Shown here: piece by piece, positions 10,200 through 19,061 of the stretch
Layout of the letters: every line of letters starts with the position of its first letter
How positions within the stretch are numbered: the first letter of the stretch is position 1
NCBI GenBank assembly: GCA_022844275.1
Contig: JALHMB010000004.1
Coordinates: 496,001 to 560,000, forward strand
Reading direction: 5' to 3'
DNA: 64,000 nucleotides
Source of the DNA: Hyphomicrobiaceae bacterium
Lineage (GTDB): Bacteria; Pseudomonadota; Alphaproteobacteria; Rhizobiales; Hyphomicrobiaceae
Notes under the pieces: generated by a model
Seen by the model: the letters and a program-made list of their open reading frames with translations, nothing else
The model's database searches: none
Told to the model about the DNA's origin: nothing
Translations under genes and position numbers: made by a program

Positions 10200-10475
10200 C
10201 TAGAGGACTCTCGTGAACCGAGCTTTGGATCGCTCGCGCGCCTTTTGCGCCTCGACCTCGCGATCCTTGGGTGGAGCATTCGTCTCCAGGGATGCGAGCA
10301 GGCGCGTTGCGGCGGCGGTCACCTCATCGATGGCCTGCGCGAATGCGGCGGCATTGGCCTGCGATGGCGCATTGAAGCCACTGAGCTTGCGGACGAACTG
10401 CAGAGAGGCCGCGCGGATTTCGTCTTCCGTCGCCGGCGGATCGAAGTTGAACAGCGTGCGAATATTGCGGCACAT
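10200..10475 (-). CDS. DUF2277 family protein
   Basis: A 91-residue protein that matches DUF2277 over its whole length: MCRNIRTLFNFDPPATEDEI at the start, ASLQFVRKLSGF, and an Arg-rich end (RERSKARFTRVL). The family is uncharacterised. A strong AAAGGAGG site sits 7 bases before the ATG at 10475, which rejects longer upstream starts. It diverges from the DUF72 gene with 76 bp between start codons. Confidence 0.85.
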   Translation of the reverse strand: MCRNIRTLFNFDPPATEDEIRAASLQFVRKLSGFNAPSQANAAAFAQAIDEVTAAATRLLASLETNAPPKDREVEAQKARERSKARFTRVL

Positions 10476-10551
10476 GGGCGTCCTCCTTTGCGTTAGAGAT
10501 AGGGGGCATGGCCCTCGGCGTCGAGGGGAGCAACAGTCGAGGAGGGCCGCC

Positions 10552-11358
10552 GTGGCCAAGAACGCGACGGGCAAGATCTACATCGGCGTCGGCGGCTGGA
10601 CCTTCGAGCCGTGGCGGGGCACTTTCTATCCCGACAAGCTGCCGCAGAAGCGCGAGCTCGAATATGCCGCGAGCAAGCTTACGTCCATCGAGATCAACGG
10701 CACGTACTACGGTTCGCAGAAGCCGGAGAGCTTCGCGCGCTGGCATGACGAGACGCCGGACGGATTCATCTTTACGCTCAAGGGCTCGCGCTTCACGACC
10801 AACCGTCGCGTGCTCGCTGAGGCGGGTGAGTCCATCGAGCGGTTCATGACGGGTGGCGTCCTGGAGCTGAAGGACAAGCTCGGGCCGATCGTCTGGCAGT
10901 TCATGCCGACCAAGAAATTCGATCCCGCCGACTTCGAGGCCTTCCTGAAACTCCTGCCGAAGAGTGTCGAGGGAAGAAAGATCCGCCACGCCGTCGAGGT
11001 GCGTCACGAGAGCTTCCGCGTGCCAGAGTTCGTCGCCATGGCGCGCGAATATGGCGTCGCGATCGTGATCGCGGGAGACAGTGATTTTCCGCAGATTGCC
11101 GACGTCACCGCGCCCTTCGTCTACGCGCGCATCATGGGGACGGAGGAGAAGGAAAAGGCCGGCTATTCGAAGAAGGCCCTCGATCAGTGGGCGGCGCGCG
11201 CGAAGGATTGGTCCGTCGGCAAGGTGCCTGCGGGCCTCGATGCTGTGAGCGCTCAGAAAGCCGATGGCAAGGCGCGCGACGTCTTCCTCTATGTCATCAG
11301 CGGCTACAAGACGCACAATCCTGCCGCCGCCATGGCGCTCATCGAGCGCGTTGGTTAG
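10552..11358 (+). CDS. DUF72 (YecE-like) family protein
   Basis: A 268-residue DUF72 protein, a TIM-barrel family related to YecE. Marks are IYIGVGGWTFEPWRGTFYP, YAASKLTSIEINGTYYG, WHDETPDGFIFTLKGSRFTTN, GPIVWQFMPT, HAVEVRHESF and YARIMG. The biochemical role of the family is not established. The start is a GTG at 10552 with GGAGGG just upstream; ATG codons farther 5' would run the gene through the divergent DUF2277 gene. Confidence 0.85.
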   Translation: MAKNATGKIYIGVGGWTFEPWRGTFYPDKLPQKRELEYAASKLTSIEINGTYYGSQKPESFARWHDETPDGFIFTLKGSRFTTNRRVLAEAGESIERFMTGGVLELKDKLGPIVWQFMPTKKFDPADFEAFLKLLPKSVEGRKIRHAVEVRHESFRVPEFVAMAREYGVAIVIAGDSDFPQIADVTAPFVYARIMGTEEKEKAGYSKKALDQWAARAKDWSVGKVPAGLDAVSAQKADGKARDVFLYVISGYKTHNPAAAMALIERVG

Positions 11359-11363
11359 GGCCG

Positions 11364-12539
11364 CTATCTCAGGCGATCGTACACCCGTCCAATCAGCGAG
11401 CGGCCAGATGTGGGGCGCGGCGCTTTTGCTGGAGGTAACTGGGTTACCGGAGCAGGAGCGCTCACCTGCGTCTGACTGACAGCGGCCTGCGGCGGGTTCG
11501 CGACATACTCGCGGATAGCGCGGTGAACGAACGCGAGCTTATCATAGGCGGGCGCGGGGATCACGAAGGGATAGAAGTCGTTGTGGCCCATGCCGCGGCT
11601 CATGTTGTTGAGCGCGATCGTGAGCGGGACCCACCGTTCCATGAGTGCTTCGAAGGATTCCTCGCGGTGCACGTCATAGGCCTTGAACGGCCATGCGGCG
11701 CCAAAGAGAAGGCCGGAAGCGCGCGGCTCCATGCCCTCGGCCTGTGCCGTGTCAATCGACGAAACCATGTGCAGGTAGTGCGCCCAGGTCTCCGCCCAGT
11801 CCTCCCACGGATGTGCGCTCGCGTAGGCGGAGACGTGCCGCGCGGACCAGTCGGGCGGTGGTCCTTCCGAGTGATGGCGCGCAAGTGCGGTGCCGTAGTC
11901 CTCGCGCTCGTCGCCGAAGAGCGCGCGGAAAGCCTCTTGACGCCCGCTCTCCGCGATCAGCACGTTCCAGTAGAAGTGTCCGCTCTCGTGGCGGAGATGG
12001 CCGAGCAGCGAGCGGTAAGGCTCGCCGAACTGCTGGCGCTGACGCTCACGCTCGACGGCGTCGGCCTCCAGAACGTTGATGGTGATGACGCCATCGAGAT
12101 GGCCGGTCGCAGCGTCGACGAGGAAATCGAAGGCGAGACGCTCGCCGCCCGAGGCGGTCGTGTCGAGCGGCAGGCCGAAGCGCAGCAGATCGTAGACGAG
12201 GCGCTTTTTGGCGCGCTCCAGCTCCTGCCACGCCGTGAGGTTGCCGTTGGCGGAGAGGTCGGGGATTGTCCGGTTGAGGTCGCAGGCAAGACAGAAGCCG
12301 TCGCCCGTATCGGCAGGGGTCAACCAGTTGCATGCGGCATGGGTGGCGTTGGCGCAGTAGCGTAAATCCCCGCCTTCGTGACCAATCGTACGATAGTTGC
12401 CGGCGACCTCACCTGCAGGTTCGAGCGCGACCACGGAAAGCCGCTCGGGATGGAACCCGAGCTCGGCCGCGCATTTCACGCACTGGACATTCTCGAAGTA
12501 GACCTTGTTGCCGCACTTCGAGCACGCATAGTTCTTCAT
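11364..12539 (-). CDS. Zinc-ribbon zinc-dependent metallopeptidase (COG4307-like)
   Basis: A 391-residue protein. The N terminus is a zinc ribbon (Cys6, Cys9, Cys20, Cys23), followed by a second Cys-rich stretch (Cys62, Cys70, Cys83, Cys86). The zincin motif HESGH is at 184-188, with WEDWAETWAHYLH further on as a likely third-ligand region. This layout fits the family annotated as putative zinc-binding metallopeptidase; no substrate is known. It diverges from the transglutaminase/ATP-grasp operon across a 496-bp gap. I recall the family often lying near such operons, but that association is from memory. The tail after about residue 350 is Pro/Ala-rich. Confidence 0.8.
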   Translation of the reverse strand: MKNYACSKCGNKVYFENVQCVKCAAELGFHPERLSVVALEPAGEVAGNYRTIGHEGGDLRYCANATHAACNWLTPADTGDGFCLACDLNRTIPDLSANGNLTAWQELERAKKRLVYDLLRFGLPLDTTASGGERLAFDFLVDAATGHLDGVITINVLEADAVERERQRQQFGEPYRSLLGHLRHESGHFYWNVLIAESGRQEAFRALFGDEREDYGTALARHHSEGPPPDWSARHVSAYASAHPWEDWAETWAHYLHMVSSIDTAQAEGMEPRASGLLFGAAWPFKAYDVHREESFEALMERWVPLTIALNNMSRGMGHNDFYPFVIPAPAYDKLAFVHRAIREYVANPPQAAVSQTQVSAPAPVTQLPPAKAPRPTSGRSLIGRVYDRLR

Positions 12540-12862
12540 GGTGCAATGCCATTCATTTCCGGCCGGTCGTCCCCGGGATGTGCCACTGGATGCGCTACCG
12601 TTCGAACGTCCTGTGTCGCAGAACTCTTATCCGCCCGCCTGCCTAACGTGCCAAATTTTTCGGCAGCCAGGTGGCCATTTTTCAGCAGTGTGCCCGCGGG
12701 CTGGACGGCGCGCCACGTAAGATGCGTTTACCAATCGATTGCACTTGTGGCCTCGCAGCGGACTCTGTATCGGAATCCTGACCTGCCCACCAACGCCCGG
12801 CCGCCCGGTTCGTTCCGGACCGGTGCTCGGCCATGGCCTCGGAGGCGGCTCGCGGAAAGGCC
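12540..12862. other. Intergenic region without recognised gene
   Basis: Between the divergent metallopeptidase gene and hairpin element A. The short frames here show no family resemblance or good ribosome binding sites. The promoter of the metallopeptidase gene must lie here, but no box is clear enough to name. Confidence 0.5.
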
Positions 12863-13030
12863 GCTAGCGTGATGATCGAGAAATTCGCCAGATCTCGCGG
12901 CATGGTGCCCAGCGAATTTCTCGATCTGAATCACACTAGCAAGTTCATGATTCTAGTGTCCCTTTTGATTCCGAAGTTCGCTCGGGACGCCGGCATCGAG
13001 GCATGGCGAACTTCGGAATCGGGACACTAG
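12863..13030 (+). repeat. Bipartite hairpin element A (78 + 12 + 78 bp)
   Basis: Two consecutive imperfect palindromes. Hairpin 1 (12863-12940): outer arm GCTAGCGTGA against TCACACTAGC, a 3-nt bulge on the right arm, inner arm GATCGAGAAATTCGC against its exact complement, 23-nt loop. Hairpin 2 (12953-13030): outer arm CTAGTGTCCC against GGGACACTAG, a 4-nt TTTT bulge on the left arm, inner arm GATTCCGAAGTTCGC against its exact complement, 24-nt loop. The spacer is 12 bp. The element ends 5 bp before the ATG of the DUF2126 gene. The same element, reversed, is at 41781-41948 with compensating stem changes. The shape recalls the Rhizobium-specific intergenic mosaic elements (RIME), which also have two large palindromes. 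Confidence 0.9.
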
Positions 13031-13035
13031 CACCC

Positions 13036-16000
13036 ATGGCACTTCATGTTGCGCTGAAGCACGAGACGATCTACCGCTACGATCGGCGCATCGGCATGGG
13101 ACCTCAGGTCATCCGGCTGCGGCCCGCGCCACATGCGAGGACGCCGATCCTCAGCTATTCGATGAGAATCGAGCCGGCGCTGCATTTCCTGAACTGGCAG
13201 CAGGACCCATTCGGCAACTATCTCGCGCGGGTCGTGATCCCGGAGGAGACGGAAGTCTTCTCGGTCACCGTCGACCTGATTGCCGATATGGCAGTGATCA
13301 ATCCGTTCGATTTCTTCGTCGAGGAGAGCGCCACCGAGTGGCCCTTCGAATATGACGCCGCACTGACGAAAGAGCTCCAGCCGTATCTGGATATGGAGCC
13401 CGCCGGCCAGCGGCTTACCAAATACTTGGCGGGGATCGACAAGCGTAAGCAGACCACGATCGACTTTCTCATCGATCTGAACCGCAATCTTCAGCACGAG
13501 ATTCGGTATCTCATCCGCATGGAGCCCGGCGTGCAGACGCCGGAAGAGACGCTCGGCAACGCTTCCGGGTCGTGCCGCGACAGCGCGTGGCTGCTCGTCC
13601 AGATCCTGCGCAATCTTGGCCTCGCCGCTCGGTTCGTGTCCGGCTATCTCATTCAGCTGACGCCCGACGTGAAGTCGCTCGATGGTCCGACGGGCACGGA
13701 CATCGATTTCACGGATTTGCACGCGTGGTGCGAGGTCTATCTGCCGGGGGCCGGCTGGATCGGACTCGATGCGACCTCGGGTCTGCTGACTGGCGAGGGG
13801 CATATCCCGCTTGCCGCAACACCAAGTCCGACGAGCGCGGCCCCGATCACCGGCAGCCACGGCCGCGCCGAGGTCGAGTTCGAGCACCGCATGGGGGTGA
13901 CGCGCGTGCTCGAGACGCCGCGCGTGACGAAGCCCTACAGCGATGAGCAGTGGCAGGCCATTCTCGATGCTGGCCATGCCGTGGACGAGCGCCTCAAGAG
14001 CGGCGATGTACGCCTCAGCATGGGTGGCGAGCCGACATTCGTCGCGGCGGATGACATGGAGGGCGCGGAGTGGAATACCGGTGCGGTCGGCCCGAACAAG
14101 CGGCGCTATGCGGATGATCTCGTGCGCCGCCTGCGGGACCGCTTCGCGAAGGGCGGCCTGCTCCATTATGGCCAGGGCAAATGGTATCCCGGCGAGCAGC
14201 TCCCGCGTTGGGCATTCGCGCTCTATTGGCGCGCGGACGGCGAGGCGCTTTGGGAGGATCAGGGCCTCATTGCGCGCGAGACCACCGGGCGGCCACCGTC
14301 GCCCAACGATCTTCAGTTCTTCATGCGCGGGCTCTGCACGCAGCTCGGCCTGCCGACGGAGAGCGGCATGGCGGCCTACGAGGACCCCGTCCACTTCATG
14401 GCCGTCGAGCAGAAGCTGCCGCTCAATGTGACGGTCGAGGACAACAAGCTCGAGGATCCCGCCGAACGCCAGCGCGTTATGCGCACGTTCGAGCGCGGGC
14501 TCGGCGCGCCGGTCGGCTATGTGCTGCCTGTGCAGGTCTGGCATACGCAGGATCGTGGCCGGAGATGGGTGACGGAGCGCTGGGCACTCCGGCGCGGCAA
14601 GCTGTTCCTCGTGCCGGGCGACTCGCCCGTCGGCTTCCGCCTGCCGCTCGGCTCCGCGCCTCTGGTGTCGCCGATCGACTATCCACACGTACTGCCGCGC
14701 GATCCCTTCGCGCCGGCACCAGCATTGCCGGAGCGCCGCGTTCTCATGCAGCGCCGCCGCACGGTCGCGTTGGAAGGGCCACAGGCGCTGCCTGACTTGC
14801 CCCACGACGTCGTCGCCGGCTCGGTACGCACGGCACTTGCTGTCGAGGCGCGCGATGGCCGCGTCTGCGTGTTCATGCCGCCGCTCGAGGATGCCGAGGA
14901 CTATGCAGCCATGATCGCGGCGATCGAGGAGACGGCGCGCGCGACCGACCTCGCCATCCACATCGAAGGGTACGAGCCGCCACGTGACCCGCGCCTCAAT
15001 GTCATCAAGGTGACGCCCGATCCGGGCGTGATCGAGGTCAATGTTCAGCCGGCCATGTCCTGGGACGAGGCGGTGAATATCACGACCGGCCTTTATGAGG
15101 ACGCGCACTTCTGCCGCCTGAGCGCAGAGAAGTTCATGCTGGATGGCCGCCACTCCGGCACGGGCGGCGGCAACCACATCGTGCTCGGTGGTGCGACACC
15201 GGCCAACAGCCCCTTCCTGCGCCGGCCCGATCTGCTCGCATCGGTCATTACCTACTGGCAGAACCATCCTTCGCTCTCGTACCTCTTCTCGGGCCTCTTC
15301 ATTGGTCCGACCAGCCAGGCGCCGCGCGCGGACGAGGGTCGCCACGAAGCGCTCTACGAGTTGGAGATCGCGCTCTCCGAGGTGCCGGATCTGGGCGCCG
15401 GCAGCATACCGCCGTGGCTCGTCGACCGGCTCTTCCGCAATCTGCTGATCGACGTCACCGGCAACACCCATCGTGCCGAGATCTGCATCGACAAGCTCTA
15501 CTCGCCGGATGGCCCGACGGGTCGGCTGGGGCTCCTCGAATTCCGTTCCTTCGAGATGCCGCCACACGCGCGCATGAGCCTTGCCCAGCAGCTTCTGCTG
15601 CGGGCGCTCGTCGTGATGTTCTGGGAGAAGCCCTACCGGCAGAAGCTCGTGCGCTGGGGCACGGCGCTGCACGACCGATTCATGCTGCCTCACTTCCTGT
15701 GGTCGGACTTCTCCGATGTGGTCGGTGATCTCAAGGCGGCCGGCCTGCCCATCGAGCTCGATTGGTTCCTGCCGCACGCCGAATTCCGCTGTCCGGTGCT
15801 CGGCAAGATCGCGACGCATGACATCGAGCTGGAGGTGCGTCAGGCCCTCGAGCCATGGCATGTGCTCGGCGAGGAAGGCGCTCCCGGTGGCACGGCCCGC
15901 TACGTCGATTCCTCGCTCGAGCGGGTGCAGGTTGCGGTGCGCGGTCTGACTGGCGACCGCTTCGTCATCACGTGCAATGGCCGCACGCTACCGCTGAGCC

Positions 16001-16332
16001 CGACCGGGACCTTCGGCGAGGCCGTCGCCGGCGTACGCTACCGCGCCTGGCACCCGCCATCCGCACTCCATCCGACCATTCCGGCGCACGTCCCCCTGAC
16101 GTTCGACGTCTTCGACAGCTGGACGGGGCGGTCGATCGCGGGCTGCCGCTATCACGTCTCGCATCCCGGTGGACGCAGCTTCGATGTTTTCCCGGTGAAT
16201 GCCTATGAGGCGGAGGGGCGGCGCCTCGCACGCTTCGAAGCGCACGGTCATACGCCCGGCCAGATGACCCCGCAGCCGGCGCGAATCAACCCGGATTACC
16301 CGGTGACTCTCGACCTGCGCCGGAATGCTTGA
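13036..16332 (+). CDS. Large transglutaminase-like protein with DUF2126 domain
   Basis: A 1098-residue protein. Residues about 1-280 are a bacterial transglutaminase-like N domain plus core with an intact triad: Cys180 in SGSCRDSAW, His229 in LHAWCEVY, Asp245 in GLDATSG. The remaining about 800 residues are DUF2126 (LSMGGEPTFVAADD, GRHSGTGGGNHIVLGG, LEFRSFEMPPHARM), which I recall as carrying a glutamine-synthetase-like amidoligase fold. It starts an operon with the ATP-grasp/alpha-E and second transglutaminase genes. Such clusters are proposed to form and cut amide bonds on an unknown peptide. The ATG at 13036 has no normal ribosome binding site because element A ends 5 bp upstream. Confidence 0.85.
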   Translation: MALHVALKHETIYRYDRRIGMGPQVIRLRPAPHARTPILSYSMRIEPALHFLNWQQDPFGNYLARVVIPEETEVFSVTVDLIADMAVINPFDFFVEESATEWPFEYDAALTKELQPYLDMEPAGQRLTKYLAGIDKRKQTTIDFLIDLNRNLQHEIRYLIRMEPGVQTPEETLGNASGSCRDSAWLLVQILRNLGLAARFVSGYLIQLTPDVKSLDGPTGTDIDFTDLHAWCEVYLPGAGWIGLDATSGLLTGEGHIPLAATPSPTSAAPITGSHGRAEVEFEHRMGVTRVLETPRVTKPYSDEQWQAILDAGHAVDERLKSGDVRLSMGGEPTFVAADDMEGAEWNTGAVGPNKRRYADDLVRRLRDRFAKGGLLHYGQGKWYPGEQLPRWAFALYWRADGEALWEDQGLIARETTGRPPSPNDLQFFMRGLCTQLGLPTESGMAAYEDPVHFMAVEQKLPLNVTVEDNKLEDPAERQRVMRTFERGLGAPVGYVLPVQVWHTQDRGRRWVTERWALRRGKLFLVPGDSPVGFRLPLGSAPLVSPIDYPHVLPRDPFAPAPALPERRVLMQRRRTVALEGPQALPDLPHDVVAGSVRTALAVEARDGRVCVFMPPLEDAEDYAAMIAAIEETARATDLAIHIEGYEPPRDPRLNVIKVTPDPGVIEVNVQPAMSWDEAVNITTGLYEDAHFCRLSAEKFMLDGRHSGTGGGNHIVLGGATPANSPFLRRPDLLASVITYWQNHPSLSYLFSGLFIGPTSQAPRADEGRHEALYELEIALSEVPDLGAGSIPPWLVDRLFRNLLIDVTGNTHRAEICIDKLYSPDGPTGRLGLLEFRSFEMPPHARMSLAQQLLLRALVVMFWEKPYRQKLVRWGTALHDRFMLPHFLWSDFSDVVGDLKAAGLPIELDWFLPHAEFRCPVLGKIATHDIELEVRQALEPWHVLGEEGAPGGTARYVDSSLERVQVAVRGLTGDRFVITCNGRTLPLSPTGTFGEAVAGVRYRAWHPPSALHPTIPAHVPLTFDVFDSWTGRSIAGCRYHVSHPGGRSFDVFPVNAYEAEGRRLARFEAHGHTPGQMTPQPARINPDYPVTLDLRRNA

Positions 16333-16496
16333 TGGAGGCGAGCTGTGTGTGGCCGGCGTCACAGGCTTGGAGGCAAAACCTGCGGCAGGTCGGCGCCTGT
16401 TGCAGGGGTGACGATTCGGCGTGCTAGACACGACGTGTTCGGCGCTTTGATGCAGCGGCGCCGCGGCGGGGAAAAGCTAAGCAAGGTCCGGCTCTG

Positions 16497-19061
16497 ATGA
16501 ACACGATCGCCTCCGCCGTCCGGGATGGCGGACCGAACCTCGTTGACCGCTATCTCACCTCCACTGGCGGGGGCTACGACGAGCTGCGGGCATCGGGCGA
16601 CGCCCGCCGCCATTGGCGCCTCTTCATCGACGGTATCGGCAACCTGCCGCCCGCCGATCTCGCGGCGCGGGCGGTAAGCATTGACCGGCGCGTGCGCGAG
16701 ACCGGCATCGCCTACGACATGTTCGCCGATCCCAATGCGGCGACGCAGAAGTGGCAGCTCGACCTCATGCCGGTCGTGCTTTCCAGTGTCGAATGGCGCT
16801 GGCTGGCGACGGCGCTCACGCAACGGGCGCGATTGTTCGATGCCCTACTCGCGGACCTGTACGGCGAGCAGAAGCTTATGCGCGCCGGCCTCGTGCCGCC
16901 CGAGCTCGTTTTCTCCGACAATGCTTTCCTCAGACCCTGTCAGGGCATTCTCGACAGAGCGGGGCCGCTCCGCTTCTACGCTGCGGATCTCGCACGCGGC
17001 GCGGACGGGCAATGGCGCGTAATCGACAACCACCTTGAGACGCTCGCCGGTCTCGGCTTCGTGCTCGCGAACCGGGTTGCTCACACGCATGTGACGGGTG
17101 ACCTCTTCAAGCATGTCAATGCAGTGCGTCTCGCCGCACACTGCCAGCGCCTGCAGAACGCGCTCGCTGCGCACGCCGGCCGCGACAACGCAGCGATCGC
17201 GCTGCTGACGCCGGGCCCGCACCACGAGGACTATTTCTCGCACGCCTATCTCGCCCGCTACCTCGGCCTGCTGCTGATCGAGGGCTCGGATCTGCGGACG
17301 CGTGGCGGCCACGTCTACCTGAAGACGCTCGAAGGCTTGAAGGAGATCGACCTCATCGTCCGCTGCGTCGACGGCCGCCAGATCGATCCGCTGGAGCTCG
17401 ATCCTGGTGGCTTCATGGGGCCGGCGGGTCTGCTGCGCGTGAACCGCGAGATGCCGCGCTTGGTCGTCAATGCCGTCGGCTCCGCAGTGGCGCAGAACCG
17501 CGGGCTCGGTCCCTATCTGCCGGCACTCGCCAAGCACCTCCTCGGCGAGGATCTGCTGCTCTCGGATGCACCGCGCTGGTGGCTCGGCGACCCTGCGGCA
17601 CGGCGCCATGTGCTCGAGAACCTCGACGACCTCGTGATACGGACTGCGCAGGAAGGCACCGGACGGCCGGGGCAGGCGGCGCTCGGTCAGGCGCCGCGTG
17701 AGATTTCCGCTGCCGAGCGCGAGCGGCTCAAGGCCGAGATCGCGCTGCATGGGGCGCGGCTCGTCGCTGAGGAAAAGATCGGCTTCAGCACGTCGCCCGC
17801 TTTCGAGGGTGATAGCCTCTTGTCGCGACCGTTCGCCATGCGCATCTTCGTGGCGCACACCGGCAATGCCTTCGAGGCTATGCCGGGCGGACTTGCCATG
17901 ACGGTCGACCCGGCAAGGGCCGTGGCGCTAAGCGCGCCCGATGGCCACACGCGCGATGTCTGGGTGCTCTCGGACGCGCAGCAGGCGCCGCACGTCAGCC
18001 TCTGGCGGCCGAAGCTCGAGATGGCCCGCGTCGAGCGCTCGCAGCGTGTGGTGCAGAGCCGCGTCGCCGATGATCTCTACTGGCTTGGGCGCTACAGCGA
18101 ACGCGCCGACTGGACCATGCGGCTGCTGCGCGGCGCGCTGCGTCGCATCGGAGAGGACAGCGGGGCCGTCGGTGGGCTCGACGCCGTGCGCCGCTGCCTC
18201 GATATGCGGCTGACCGATCCCGAGACGGCGGACGCCGGCGTGCACGCCCATTCCGCCAACGGTGATATCGAAGGCCGCTGCCTCGATCTCGTATCGCGCG
18301 CCCGCAGTCCGCGGACGCTCGCGCGGACGTTGGAGGGGCTCTATCAGGTCTCTTATCTCGTGCGCGACCGCCTCTCGCACGAAGCCTGGCAGACGCTGAG
18401 CCGCTTCCGTCCCGGCGAAGCCTGGATGCGTGCGCTCAACAAGGCGGGCCCTGCCGCGTTGCTCGATCTGCTCGACGAGGGTCTTGCCGCGCTCTCCTCG
18501 TTCAACGGTCTGACGCACGAAAACATGACGCGGAACTACGGCTGGTCGTTCCTCGACATGGGCCGGCGCCTCGAACGCGCTTACAACCTGAGCGAGGCGA
18601 TCCTCACGCTGTTCATTCCGCCGCCCGATCCCGAGGAGGAGACGAGCAGCCTGCTGCTGCTGTTGGAACTGGCCGACAGCTTCATTACCTACCGCTCGCG
18701 CTACCGTCTTGATCCGATGCTGGCGCTGGTGCTCGACCTCCTGCTGCTTGACGAGGCCAATCCTCGCGCGCTCGCCTATCAGCTGGCGGCGATCTCCAAG
18801 CACCTGGAGATGCTGCCCGATGCGCGCCAGGGCGTCAGTCTCGCTGAGGACCGGCGGCTCATTCTCTCGCTCTTGACGTCCGTGCGACTTGCCGATGTGA
18901 TGGCCATTGCGGACGAAGAGGATCGCGCGACGCTCGAGCGGCTCATGCGGGAAGAGCTGCAGATCCTGCCCGAGCTTTCCAATGCTGTCGCGCGCCACTA
19001 TTTCAACCTGACCGAAGAGACCCCGCACAGAGTTTTGACGCGTATCGAGCCGCGGCCATGA
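16497..19061 (+). CDS. Circularly permuted ATP-grasp and alpha-E domain fusion protein
   Basis: An 854-residue fusion. Residues about 70-500 match the circularly permuted type 2 ATP-grasp family (RFYAADLARGADGQWRVIDNH, GPHHEDYFSHAYLARYLG, EGSDLRTRGGHVYLKTL, PRWWLGD, ATP-grasp end LSRPFAMRIFV). Residues about 525-850 match the helical alpha-E domain (SRVADDLYWLGRYSERADWTMRLLR, NMTRNYGWSFLDMGRRLERA, YRSRYRLDPMLALVLDLLLLDEANPRALAYQL). The two domains are commonly separate neighbouring genes, so the fusion supports a physical partnership. A peptide or amide ligase role is proposed for the family; the substrate is unknown. It overlaps the next gene by 4 bp (ATGA), indicating coupling. Confidence 0.88.
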   Translation: MNTIASAVRDGGPNLVDRYLTSTGGGYDELRASGDARRHWRLFIDGIGNLPPADLAARAVSIDRRVRETGIAYDMFADPNAATQKWQLDLMPVVLSSVEWRWLATALTQRARLFDALLADLYGEQKLMRAGLVPPELVFSDNAFLRPCQGILDRAGPLRFYAADLARGADGQWRVIDNHLETLAGLGFVLANRVAHTHVTGDLFKHVNAVRLAAHCQRLQNALAAHAGRDNAAIALLTPGPHHEDYFSHAYLARYLGLLLIEGSDLRTRGGHVYLKTLEGLKEIDLIVRCVDGRQIDPLELDPGGFMGPAGLLRVNREMPRLVVNAVGSAVAQNRGLGPYLPALAKHLLGEDLLLSDAPRWWLGDPAARRHVLENLDDLVIRTAQEGTGRPGQAALGQAPREISAAERERLKAEIALHGARLVAEEKIGFSTSPAFEGDSLLSRPFAMRIFVAHTGNAFEAMPGGLAMTVDPARAVALSAPDGHTRDVWVLSDAQQAPHVSLWRPKLEMARVERSQRVVQSRVADDLYWLGRYSERADWTMRLLRGALRRIGEDSGAVGGLDAVRRCLDMRLTDPETADAGVHAHSANGDIEGRCLDLVSRARSPRTLARTLEGLYQVSYLVRDRLSHEAWQTLSRFRPGEAWMRALNKAGPAALLDLLDEGLAALSSFNGLTHENMTRNYGWSFLDMGRRLERAYNLSEAILTLFIPPPDPEEETSSLLLLLELADSFITYRSRYRLDPMLALVLDLLLLDEANPRALAYQLAAISKHLEMLPDARQGVSLAEDRRLILSLLTSVRLADVMAIADEEDRATLERLMREELQILPELSNAVARHYFNLTEETPHRVLTRIEPRP

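Noticed and set aside
12863-13030. Element A as terminal inverted repeats of a miniature transposon
   Set aside because: The two hairpins are distinct from each other and each is palindromic by itself; no target site duplication is visible at the ends of copy A or B. It is kept open as an origin but not annotated so.
13027-15861. A 944-codon open frame on the minus strand opposite the DUF2126 gene
   Set aside because: It mirrors the codon structure of the plus-strand gene, is rich in Arg, His and Glu without any family motif, and the plus-strand protein has clear domains and an intact triad. It is a GC-driven shadow frame.
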